Assembly (NCBI GenBank): GCA_963764675.1
Contig: CAVXTQ010000005.1
Coordinates: forward strand, 558,001 to 622,000
DNA length: 64,000 bases
Direction: 5' to 3'
DNA from: Acidiferrum sp963764675
GTDB lineage: Bacteria > Acidobacteriota > Terriglobia > Acidiferrales > UBA7541
The translations under genes were made by a program, and so were the position numbers. Positions 26,707-34,948 of the stretch are shown piece after piece. The notes under the pieces are model-generated. The model saw only the letters and a list, made by a program, of their open reading frames with translations. It was not told where the DNA came from and searched no databases. Positions within the stretch are counted from its first letter, which is position 1; each line of letters begins with the position of its first letter.

Positions 26707-27462
26707 ATGGCGGCAAGCGGGGCTTCTGCGGCAAAAAGCGGCTTGGGCGCGACGCTGCGGCGCGATGCGTGGTGGGTGGAAATTCTTCCGGTGATCGCGG
26801 TGCTCGGGGGATTTGGCCTGTACGCGACGTTGCGCGCGTTTGAGGGCAAATTTTACGAGTGGGGACCGTATTTGTCTCCGTTTTATTCGCCCCTGATCGA
26901 CCCCAGCCACCATTGGTGGAAGTTTTCTCCCGCGATCCTGATTCTCGGCGGACCCCTCAGCTTCCGCGCCACGTGCTACTACTACCGCAAAGCGTACTAC
27001 CGGGCTTTTTTTCTCGATCCGCCGTCGTGTTCGGTGGGCGAGCCAAAGCGCTCGTACAGCGGCGAGACGAAGTTTCCTTTTATCCTTCAGAATTTGCATC
27101 GGTATTGCTTGTATCTGGCAATCCTTTTTCTGGTTTTCCTGTGGAAAGATGCGATCCAAGCGTTCTTTTTTGACGGGAAGTTCGGCGCCGGCGTGGGCAC
27201 GCTGGTTTTGCTGGTGAACATCTGCTTGCTGACCACCTACACGCTGTCGTGCCATTCCCTGCGGCATCTGGCGGGCGGGAAGCTCGATTGCTTTTCTTGC
27301 GCAACCTTCGGCAAGCCGCGCTACAAAGCGTGGCGGTGGCTCACATTTTTGAATGAGCGGCACATGCTGTTTGCGTGGCTGAGTTTGTTTTCGGTGGGGT
27401 TGGCGGACTTCTATGTGCGGCTGGTGTCGAGCGGCGCCATTCAAGATGTGAGGCTCTTTTGA
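26707..27462 (+). CDS. Succinate dehydrogenase membrane-anchor subunit, Sdh1-type
   Basis: This is a 251-residue membrane protein with about five helices (near 24-44, 74-92, 125-150, 162-185 and 220-245) and conserved aromatic/His patches (DPSHHWWKFSPA, LHRYCLY, LNERHMLFAW). It has no signal peptide. It precedes the flavoprotein and iron-sulfur subunits, in the order and size known for the Sdh1 complex of mycobacteria (Rv0249c-Rv0247c), so it should anchor the complex and carry the quinone and perhaps haem sites. A GAGG motif lies before the ATG. The identification rests mostly on context. Confidence 0.7.
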   Translation: MAASGASAAKSGLGATLRRDAWWVEILPVIAVLGGFGLYATLRAFEGKFYEWGPYLSPFYSPLIDPSHHWWKFSPAILILGGPLSFRATCYYYRKAYYRAFFLDPPSCSVGEPKRSYSGETKFPFILQNLHRYCLYLAILFLVFLWKDAIQAFFFDGKFGAGVGTLVLLVNICLLTTYTLSCHSLRHLAGGKLDCFSCATFGKPRYKAWRWLTFLNERHMLFAWLSLFSVGLADFYVRLVSSGAIQDVRLF

Positions 27463-29177
27463 GCGACAAGTTTGAGACACACGAGCATGACGTTTTGGTG
27501 ATCGGAGCGGGTGGCGCGGGTCTGCGGGCAGCCATTGAGGCGCTGGCGCAGGGCGTGTCCGTGGGCGTGGTGAGTAAATCGCTGCTGGGCAAGGCGCACA
27601 CGGTGATGGCGGAAGGCGGCATCGCCGCGGCCATGGCCAACGTCGACACCAAGGACGACTGGCGCACGCACTTCCGCGACACCATGCGCGGCGGAAAAAT
27701 GCTGAACAACTGGCGCATGGCGCAGCTTCACGCCCAGGAAGCGCCGGAGCGCGTGCGGGAACTCGAGCAATGGGGCGCGCTGTTCGATCGCACGGCAGAC
27801 GGAAACATCTTGCAGCGCGCGTTCGGCGGGCACACCTACAAGCGGCTGTGCCACGTGGGCGATCGCACCGGCCTGGAAATGATTCGCACGCTACAGGACC
27901 GCGGCGTCCACATGGGCTTCGATGTGTACATGGAGTGCACCATCGTTCGGCTGCTCACCGATGGCGAACGCTGCGTGGGCGCGATCGGTTATTGGCGCGA
28001 GCAAGGGCGCTTCGTGATTTTCAAGGCGAAGTCGGTGGTGATGGCCACCGGCGGCATCGGCAAAGCTTGGCCGATCACGTCGAACTCGTGGGAATACACG
28101 GGCGATGGAATGGCGCTGGCGTACGAAGCGGGCGCCGAGCTGATGGATCTCGAGTTCGTGCAGTTCCATCCGACGGGCATGGTGTGGCCGCCGGGCGTGC
28201 AGGGAATTCTGGTGACCGAGGCGGTGCGCGGCGAGGGCGGAATCCTGCGCAATAAAATGGGCGAGCGCTTCATGGAGAAGTACGACCCCAAGCGCATGGA
28301 ACTCTCGACGCGCGATGTCGTGGCGCGATCAATCTACACAGAAGTGAAAGAAGGACGCGGCACCGAGCACGGCGGAGCCTATCTGGACATTTCTCACAAG
28401 CCCGCCGAGTACGTGAAGAAGAAACTTCCCAGCATGTATCACCAGTTCAAGGAACTCGCGGACGTGGACATCACGAAAGGGCCGATGGAAGTCGGCCCGA
28501 CTTGCCACTACGTGATGGGAGGCATTCGCGTCGAGGCAGAAACAGCGCAGAGCACGTTGCCAGGACTGTTCGCGGCGGGCGAAGCGGCGGCGGGATTGCA
28601 TGGCGCCAACCGACTGGGCGGGAATTCGCTGTCCGATCTGCTTGTGTTCGGACGCCGCGCAGGACTCGCTGCGGCCAAGCACGCCAAGGAGACTTCAGCC
28701 CCGAGGATCGATGCGGAGCAGATCGACGCGGCGGAAAAATACGCGCTCGCGCCGTTCCAGCGGCAGAGCGGTGAAAGTCCCTACGCGATCCACCGCGACC
28801 TGCAAACCACCATGCAGAGCCTGGTGGGAATTTTCCGCACGCGAGAGGACGTGCAGAAAGCGCTCAACGAATTGGTCAAGCTGAATGAGCGCTGGTCGCA
28901 CACCAGCGTGGAAGGCTCACGGATGTTCAATCCTGGCTGGCATCTGGCGCTGGATCTGAAGTCGATGCTGACGATTTCCGAAGCCGTGGCACGCAGCGCG
29001 TTGGTGCGCGAAGAAAGCCGCGGGGCGCACAGCCGCATCGATTTCCCGGAGTCGAGCGCCGAGTGGGGCACAAAAAACAATGTGATCAAGCGCGACGCAT
29101 TGGGCATGACGCTGCGCCAAGATCCGAAGCCCGAACCGCCGCCGGAATTGAAGCAGATTTTGGCCGAGGACAAGTAG
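27459..29177 (+). CDS. sdhA: Succinate dehydrogenase/fumarate reductase flavoprotein subunit
   Basis: This FAD subunit oxidises succinate to fumarate. It has the dinucleotide fold (VLVIGAGGAGLRAAIEAL), His47 in KAHTVMAEGG for covalent FAD, a substrate loop with GGHTYKRLCHVGDRTG, HPTGMVWPPG and the C-terminal GANRLGGNSLSDLLVFGR. The TTG at 27459 is chosen because it overlaps the stop of the membrane subunit as TTGA, with GAGG 6 bases upstream; a start further upstream would overlap the previous gene by more than 80 bases. At 572 residues it is of normal length. Confidence 0.92.
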   Translation: MSDKFETHEHDVLVIGAGGAGLRAAIEALAQGVSVGVVSKSLLGKAHTVMAEGGIAAAMANVDTKDDWRTHFRDTMRGGKMLNNWRMAQLHAQEAPERVRELEQWGALFDRTADGNILQRAFGGHTYKRLCHVGDRTGLEMIRTLQDRGVHMGFDVYMECTIVRLLTDGERCVGAIGYWREQGRFVIFKAKSVVMATGGIGKAWPITSNSWEYTGDGMALAYEAGAELMDLEFVQFHPTGMVWPPGVQGILVTEAVRGEGGILRNKMGERFMEKYDPKRMELSTRDVVARSIYTEVKEGRGTEHGGAYLDISHKPAEYVKKKLPSMYHQFKELADVDITKGPMEVGPTCHYVMGGIRVEAETAQSTLPGLFAAGEAAAGLHGANRLGGNSLSDLLVFGRRAGLAAAKHAKETSAPRIDAEQIDAAEKYALAPFQRQSGESPYAIHRDLQTTMQSLVGIFRTREDVQKALNELVKLNERWSHTSVEGSRMFNPGWHLALDLKSMLTISEAVARSALVREESRGAHSRIDFPESSAEWGTKNNVIKRDALGMTLRQDPKPEPPPELKQILAEDK

Positions 29178-29197
29178 TGGCACAGGAGAGCTGAGCA

Positions 29198-29938
29198 ATG
29201 GCGGATGCGATTCTCAACGTCTTTCGTGGAGATGACAACGGCGGGCAGACCGTCGAGTACAAGGTGCCGGTGGCGCCGGGGATGGTGGTGCTCGACGCGC
29301 TGCACTACATTCAGGGGCACCTGGCCGGCGATCTTGCGGTGCGGTGGAACTGTAAGGCAGGGAAGTGCGGTTCGTGCTCGGCGGAAGTGAATGGGAAGCC
29401 GCGCCTGACGTGCAAGACGCGCATGGACTCGCTGCCTTTGGATCAGGCCATCACGGTGGTGCCGCTGAAGACCTTCCCGGTGATCAAGGACTTGGTCACC
29501 GATGTTTCGTGGAACTATAGCGTGAACAAGAAGATTCCACCGTTTCAGCCGAAGCCGGGAACGGATTGGAAGTTCTATCAAGAGGACGCCGACCGGGTGC
29601 AGGAATTCCGCAAGTGCATCGAGTGTTTTTTGTGCCAAAACGTGTGCCACGTCCTTCGCGATCACGACAAGCACCAGCAATTCGGCGGCCCGAGGTTTTT
29701 CGTTCGCGTGGCGGGGTTGGAGATGCATCCTCTGGACGGGGCCAACCGCGAGAAGCTCTTGCGCGATGAATTGGGAATCGGCTATTGCAACATCACCAAG
29801 TGCTGCACGGAAGTTTGTCCCGAAGACATCCATATCACGGACAACGCCATCATTCCGCTGAAGGAGCGCATCGTGGACCGGTATTACGATCCGCTGGTGT
29901 GGATCGCGCGCAAGATTCGCGGCGCGCCCGCTGACTAA
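29198..29938 (+). CDS. sdhB: Succinate dehydrogenase/fumarate reductase iron-sulfur subunit
   Basis: The 246-residue subunit passes electrons from FAD to the quinone. It shows the [2Fe-2S] ligands in NCKAGKCGSC and a further Cys in RLTCKTRMD, and two cubane cluster motifs, CIECFLCQNVC and CCTEVCPEDI. It starts 20 bases after sdhA, so the three subunits are one operon. The length fits the Sdh1-type (Rv0247c) family. Confidence 0.92.
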   Translation: MADAILNVFRGDDNGGQTVEYKVPVAPGMVVLDALHYIQGHLAGDLAVRWNCKAGKCGSCSAEVNGKPRLTCKTRMDSLPLDQAITVVPLKTFPVIKDLVTDVSWNYSVNKKIPPFQPKPGTDWKFYQEDADRVQEFRKCIECFLCQNVCHVLRDHDKHQQFGGPRFFVRVAGLEMHPLDGANREKLLRDELGIGYCNITKCCTEVCPEDIHITDNAIIPLKERIVDRYYDPLVWIARKIRGAPAD

Positions 29939-29958
29939 GACTTACCGCAGGAGGCTCT

Positions 29959-30465
29959 ATGGATCTGAAGCTGAAGACCATATCCAAATCGGGCATCGCG
30001 GAGGCTATCGCCAAAGCCGAGCTGTACCGCTACTTGAACGAGCCGGAAGAGGCAGAATCGATTTGCCGCGATATTTTGGCGGCGGACCCAAATCATGCGC
30101 TGGGGCTGCGCACTCTCGGCCTCACGATCACCGACCAGTTCACCGGCGAAGCGACGGATCGTTACTCGGAAGTCGAGAAGATTTTCCAGAGCTTGAAAGA
30201 TCCGTACGAGCGCCACTATTACATAGGGCTTTTGTGCGAGCGCCGCGTGAAGGCGCAGCTCCGTGCCGGGCGTGCTCCCCATACGCTGCTGCCGCTTTTG
30301 GAGCGGGCCCTGGAATGTTTTGGCGAAGCCGAGCGAGTTCATCCTCCAGGGAATGACGACGCGATTTTGCGCTGGAACCGCTGCGTGAGGTTGCTGCAGA
30401 GCCAGCCGGACTTCGAGTCGGAAGAGATCGTCTCGCTTGACGCAGAAGATAGCCCGCCGGCGTAA
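29959..30465 (+). CDS. TPR-like soluble protein in the sdh operon
   Basis: The 168-residue protein is mostly helical and has at least one clear TPR (EPEEAESICRDILAADPNHALGLR). It begins 20 bases after sdhB, with a strong CAGGAGG ribosome binding site, so it is made with the complex. A role in assembly of SDH is possible but not shown by the sequence. No other domain is seen. Confidence 0.65.
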   Translation: MDLKLKTISKSGIAEAIAKAELYRYLNEPEEAESICRDILAADPNHALGLRTLGLTITDQFTGEATDRYSEVEKIFQSLKDPYERHYYIGLLCERRVKAQLRAGRAPHTLLPLLERALECFGEAERVHPPGNDDAILRWNRCVRLLQSQPDFESEEIVSLDAEDSPPA

Positions 30466-30538
30466 GAAGTGCGATTTTCCTGCTAGCTCGACTGTTTCGT
30501 TGACTCACTTCCGACACGCAACTTAAGATGGCCGCACC

Positions 30539-33406
30539 GTGGCGGACACTGAAGCGCTGATCGGCCAGATAATTTCGCACTACCGCGTGACCCAGAAGGT
30601 CGGCGGTGGCGGAATGGGAGTGGTCTACAAGGCGGAAGACACTCGTCTACGCCGCTTCGTGGCCCTGAAGTTCCTGCCCGATGACGTAGCCAAAGACCCA
30701 CAAGCTCTGGCGCGATTCCAGCGGGAGGCGCAGGCTGCGTCGGCGCTGAATCATCACAATATTTGCACCATCCATGACATCGGCGAGGAAAACGGCAAAG
30801 CCTTCATTGCCATGGAGCTTTTGGAAGGCAAGACCTTACGGCACGCCATCGCCGGCCGGCCCATGGAACTAGAGACGTTGCTCAATGTGGCGATTGAAGT
30901 GGCCGACGGACTGAGCGCCGCCCACGCGAAAGGCATCGTCCACCGGGACATTAAGCCGGCAAACATTTTCGTGACGGAAAGTGGCCACGCCAAGATCCTC
31001 GATTTTGGTTTGGCCAAAGTCAGTTCGGCGGCGAGCTCGTCCACAGCGATGGACGGAGACACTCTGGCGACGCAGGGCGGCGATCCTGAGCACCTGACAA
31101 GTCCCGGCAGCACGCTGGGCACGATCGCGTACATGTCTCCGGAGCAAGCGCGGGCCAGGGAACTGGATGCTCGCAGCGACCTGTTTTCCTTCGGCGCCGT
31201 CTTGTACGAGATGGCCACGGGCGCCCTGCCGTTTCGCGGCGAGAGTTCCGCGGTGATCTTCAGCGCGATCCTGGAAGGACGGCCGACTCCGGCGTCGCGG
31301 CTGAATCCTGACGTGCCACCGGAGCTGCAACGGATTATCGACAAAGCGCTCGAGAAGGATCGCGAGCTGCGCTACCAGAGCGCGGCGGAGATGCGAGCGG
31401 ACCTGCAGCGGCTGAGACGCGACAGTGATTCGCAAAAATTGTCGGGAGTGACGCAGCCGCCGGCAGGCGCGCCGAGCAAACGATTGCCCTGGATCGCCGG
31501 AGCAGCCCTGACGGTGCTCGCTCTTGCAGGGGCCGTCGCGGCTTATTTCTTTCATCGACAGCCTTCTAAGCTCACGAACGAAGACACGGTTGTTCTGGCG
31601 GACTTCACGAACACCACTGGTGACCCCGTTTTCGACGGCACGCTGCGACAGGGGCTTACGGCGCAACTCGAGCAATCGCCATTTCTGAGCCTTATTGCGG
31701 ACCAGCGTATCGCGCAGACGCTGGCACTGATGAGCCAGCCAAAGCAGGTGCGGCTCACGCCAGAACTGGCGCGCGAGGTTTGCCAACGCACGGCCAGCGC
31801 AGCCACCATTGAAGGCTCCATATCGAGTTTGGGCAGCCAGTATGTCTTGGGCCTGAAGGCGGTGAACTGCCGCAGTGGCGACGTGCTGTCGCAAGAGCAG
31901 GTGACGGCGAGTGGCAAAGAGCAGGTGCTGGTGGCTCTGGGAGACGCCGCCGCCAAGCTGCGCGGCAAATTGGGAGAATCGCTGGCCTCGGTCCAGAAGT
32001 ACGACGCTCTGCAGGAAAACGTGACCACGCCGTCCCTCGAGGCGCTGCAGGCCTATACCCTCGGCAATCAAACGATCGACGTGGCAAACGACTACGCCGC
32101 CGGGATCCCTCTGTTTGAAAGGGCGATTTCCCTGGATCCCAATTTCGCCATGGCTTATCTGAAGTTGGGCCAGAGTTATCAACCCCTCAGTGAAGGCGAT
32201 CGCTGTGCCGAGAATACTCGCAAGGCTTACGAATTGCGGGAGCGCACGAGCGAGAGCGAAAAGCTGGCCATTTCCTCCTTTTACGAGCTTGTCGTCACGG
32301 GAAATCTTGAGGCCGCCCGCACCTCGTATCAGTTATGGGCACAAACCTACCCTCATGATGAGGAGCCGCCGGCTTACCTGTGGGTCACTTATGCGTTGAT
32401 GGGAGACTACGAGAAAGCTCATGCCGCGGCGCTGCAGGCGCTGAAGCTCAATCCCGGCAGCGGCAATAACTACGTGAATCTGGGTTACAGTTACCAGTGG
32501 ATCGGCCAACTCGATCAGGCGAAGGCCACAGCACAGGAGTCGCGTGCCCACAATATTGACTCGCCTTGGCTTCCTCTACTTCTGTACAACGTGTATTTCC
32601 TCCAGTACGACGCTGCCGCGATGGAGCGGCAGGTGGCCGGCGCGACGGGCAAACCAGGAATCGACGATCAGATCCTTTTTTTGGAATCAGCGACTGCGGC
32701 ATACCGCGGCCAGTTCGCGAAGGCTTTGGAGTTGACGCGCCGCGCCGCCGATTCCGCGCAACGCGTGGATGAGAAAGAAACGGCTGCGGAATATGAGGCC
32801 CACGACGCGGTGCGCGAAGCATTGGCCGGCAACATAGCCGTAGCCCGGCAACAGGCGCAGGCAGCGCTGGCCACCGCAAACAGCAAAGTCGCTGTGGCAT
32901 TCTCGGCTATTGCGCTCGGGCTGGCAGGCGATTCAGCGCAGGCCGAGCGATTGACCGCCGATCTGAACAAACGTTTCAAGGACGACACGACTGTGCAGTT
33001 CAATTCTCTGCCGATGATCCGTGCCGCCATCGCGTTGCACAGCGGCGACGGCAAGCGAGCCATCGACGCGCTGGCGGTGGCTGAGCCTTACGAACTGGCG
33101 CAAGGGAATATGTCTTTCACCTTTGCTCTCTATCCGGTGTACCTGCGCGGCGAGGCGGATTTGGCGGCGAAGCAGGGTACCGCGGCGGTAGTCGAGTTTC
33201 AGAAGATTCTGGACCATGCGGGCGTGGTCGGGAACGAGTCGATTGGGGCGTTGGCGCATCTCGGGCTTGGGCGCGCGTACGCGCTCTCCGGAGATGCCGC
33301 GAAGGCGAAAGCGGCGTATCAGGATTTCTTCGCGTTATGGAAAAATGCCGATCCTGATGTTCCTGTCCTGAAGCAAGCGAAGGCGGAATACGCTAACTTG
33401 AAATAG
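30539..33406 (+). CDS. Ser/Thr protein kinase with TPR sensor region
   Basis: A PknB-like kinase (about 15-275; GGGGMGVVYKAED, HRDIKPANIF, DFGLAKV, SPEQARARELDARSD) is followed by a membrane helix (WIAGAALTVLALAGAVAAYF, about 322-342). Then comes a beta-rich domain (VVLADFTNTTGDPVFDGTLR; LGSQYVLGLKAVNCRSGDVL) of a type seen in FlgO/CsgG-like sensors, and about 450 residues of TPRs. It is a paralogue of the kinase at 59.4-62.5 kb over the whole length, and both end in DPDVPVL-Q-AKAEYA. The GTG at 30539 is used as start because ADTEALIGQ matches the N-terminus of the propeller kinase. Confidence 0.85.
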   Translation: MADTEALIGQIISHYRVTQKVGGGGMGVVYKAEDTRLRRFVALKFLPDDVAKDPQALARFQREAQAASALNHHNICTIHDIGEENGKAFIAMELLEGKTLRHAIAGRPMELETLLNVAIEVADGLSAAHAKGIVHRDIKPANIFVTESGHAKILDFGLAKVSSAASSSTAMDGDTLATQGGDPEHLTSPGSTLGTIAYMSPEQARARELDARSDLFSFGAVLYEMATGALPFRGESSAVIFSAILEGRPTPASRLNPDVPPELQRIIDKALEKDRELRYQSAAEMRADLQRLRRDSDSQKLSGVTQPPAGAPSKRLPWIAGAALTVLALAGAVAAYFFHRQPSKLTNEDTVVLADFTNTTGDPVFDGTLRQGLTAQLEQSPFLSLIADQRIAQTLALMSQPKQVRLTPELAREVCQRTASAATIEGSISSLGSQYVLGLKAVNCRSGDVLSQEQVTASGKEQVLVALGDAAAKLRGKLGESLASVQKYDALQENVTTPSLEALQAYTLGNQTIDVANDYAAGIPLFERAISLDPNFAMAYLKLGQSYQPLSEGDRCAENTRKAYELRERTSESEKLAISSFYELVVTGNLEAARTSYQLWAQTYPHDEEPPAYLWVTYALMGDYEKAHAAALQALKLNPGSGNNYVNLGYSYQWIGQLDQAKATAQESRAHNIDSPWLPLLLYNVYFLQYDAAAMERQVAGATGKPGIDDQILFLESATAAYRGQFAKALELTRRAADSAQRVDEKETAAEYEAHDAVREALAGNIAVARQQAQAALATANSKVAVAFSAIALGLAGDSAQAERLTADLNKRFKDDTTVQFNSLPMIRAAIALHSGDGKRAIDALAVAEPYELAQGNMSFTFALYPVYLRGEADLAAKQGTAAVVEFQKILDHAGVVGNESIGALAHLGLGRAYALSGDAAKAKAAYQDFFALWKNADPDVPVLKQAKAEYANLK

Positions 33407-33453
33407 AGTGGAGAGCGGGATGCCGGACGGAAGCCCGGCGCTGCGGAAACCGT

Positions 33454-33488
33454 TTGATGGGACGCGGCCAGCGGCCGCGTCCCATCAA
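33454..33488. repeat. Perfect 16-bp palindrome between converging genes
   Basis: TTGATGGGACGCGGCC (33454-33469) and its complement (33473-33488) flank a three-base AGC loop with no mismatch. It lies between the kinase and the YXWGXW gene, which point at each other, so it could terminate both, but there is no T-run. A further short palindrome (GCCGG/CCGGC) lies about 20 bases before it. Confidence 0.6.
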
Positions 33489-33523
33489 GTTCTTCAACTA
33501 CCCCGAGGTTAGTGCAGCGTTTG

Positions 33524-34690
33524 TCATTGAGGGCGCTTCTCTTCGGGTTTGGGCGCAGGCTTTGGCTGTTGATGCTGCTGCACCTTGTCTTGTTGAGTGG
33601 CATGCTTTTGTTCGAGTTGTTGGGTCTGTTGCGTGTGGCGTTCTTCCATTTGCTGTTTTTGCGCGTCGTTGGAGTTCTTTTTATCCGCTTGCTGGTGTTC
33701 TTTTTCCTGTTGCTGGGCCAGCTTTTGGTGTTCTTGATTTTGTTTCTGTGCCAGCTTCTCTTGCTGCTGTTGGTATTTCTTGTCGTTTGCGGCATTGCCC
33801 GGATTGGGCGGCGTAGGCTTGTGCTCCTCCAGGTCCTTCGCGTGACCATTGGATTTGGGAGGCGCTTCCGTTTTGGCAGCCGGCCGATCTGCGGGGGAAG
33901 CCTCTGTTGCTGGGCGAGCCTCGTTGCCTTTGTGGGCTGCATTGGGGGGAGGAGCCTTGTACGCGCCGCCGGCTTGTTTGGCGGGTACTGCGCCGCTCTT
34001 GAAGTCGGCTGGTTTGGCGGTAGCCGCGATGGGCGGCTTGCCCTGATTTTGGGAGGCCCGCAGTTCGGGATTCGAGCGCGCTTGTTGGATGTGCTCGTTT
34101 TGCGCGGCTACGCGGGGAATGTGCTGCTCCCGGTTGAATGTTTCTTCCTGGGCGGTTGGACGAGCAGTGACCCCATCGCGGCCGCCGTTGTAGCTAACGC
34201 GGGTGGTGTTATTTTCGACGATTGTAGTGTTGTAGGTGTTGCGGATGATCGTGGTGTTAACGCGATTCACATAGGTGTTGTAGTAGAAGTGGTTGTTTTC
34301 CCAGCGGCCGCCCTCATAACCGCGACCTCCATACCCATAGCCATAATCGATGCCGCCATAGAAGCCTACATGCGGCCCCCAATAACCATCATGGAAAATG
34401 AAAACGGTCTGGGTGTCATCCCAGCCCCAATAGCCAGGAGTCCAAAGATAACCCGGTTGGGGAGCTTCCACCCAGGTGCCGGGCACCCAATAGTAGCCGT
34501 CGTCGTCGTCGTAGGCCCAAAAGCCAGGCGTCCAGAGGTAGCCGTCATCCGGGCACATCGGCTGCTCGTAAACAGGAAGAGCAGGAGGGCCGAAGCTGAC
34601 AGAAATGGTGACTTGTGCCGAGGAAATATGAGAGAAAGCCAGACAAACAAAGCACAACAGTAGAGAGCGAATGGCAACCGCGTAACGCAT
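33524..34690 (-). CDS. YXWGXW/WxxGxW repeat secreted protein with Gln/Lys-rich C-terminus
   Basis: A signal peptide (MRYAVAIRSLLLCFVCLAFSH) precedes two or three copies of a W-x-P-G-x-W repeat (YLWTPGFWAYDDD, YYWVPGTWVEA, YLWTPGYWGWDD). A Gly/Tyr-rich stretch and a Pro/Ala-rich part follow, ending in a 100-residue Gln/Lys/Glu-rich coil (QQQEKLAQKQNQEHQ and similar). The WxxGxW family (PF12779) is of unknown function and probably acts in the periplasm or outer membrane. ATG 34690 is chosen because AAAGGA precedes it and the signal peptide begins there. Confidence 0.8.
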   Translation of the reverse strand: MRYAVAIRSLLLCFVCLAFSHISSAQVTISVSFGPPALPVYEQPMCPDDGYLWTPGFWAYDDDDGYYWVPGTWVEAPQPGYLWTPGYWGWDDTQTVFIFHDGYWGPHVGFYGGIDYGYGYGGRGYEGGRWENNHFYYNTYVNRVNTTIIRNTYNTTIVENNTTRVSYNGGRDGVTARPTAQEETFNREQHIPRVAAQNEHIQQARSNPELRASQNQGKPPIAATAKPADFKSGAVPAKQAGGAYKAPPPNAAHKGNEARPATEASPADRPAAKTEAPPKSNGHAKDLEEHKPTPPNPGNAANDKKYQQQQEKLAQKQNQEHQKLAQQQEKEHQQADKKNSNDAQKQQMEERHTQQTQQLEQKHATQQDKVQQHQQPKPAPKPEEKRPQ

Positions 34691-34948
34691 CGTTTTTTCC
34701 TTTTGCCCGCTGGTCTTTAAGATCTTGATCTTGCCAAGCATGGGCAAGAACTTAGCGGACCGGTTTAAAGGGCGGGCGTGATTCTAGGGCCGATCAAACA
34801 TTTTCGAATTCATACTAAGAGACAGCATTCATCAGACCCATACCATTGTGTGTGTAGTCAGAGAAGAGAAACCCCGTAGGTTGAGTCATCAGGGCGGTGG
34901 AGAAGTTCGCCGGTAATTTCGTTGACGTCTAGTTACACCCCTTCGACG

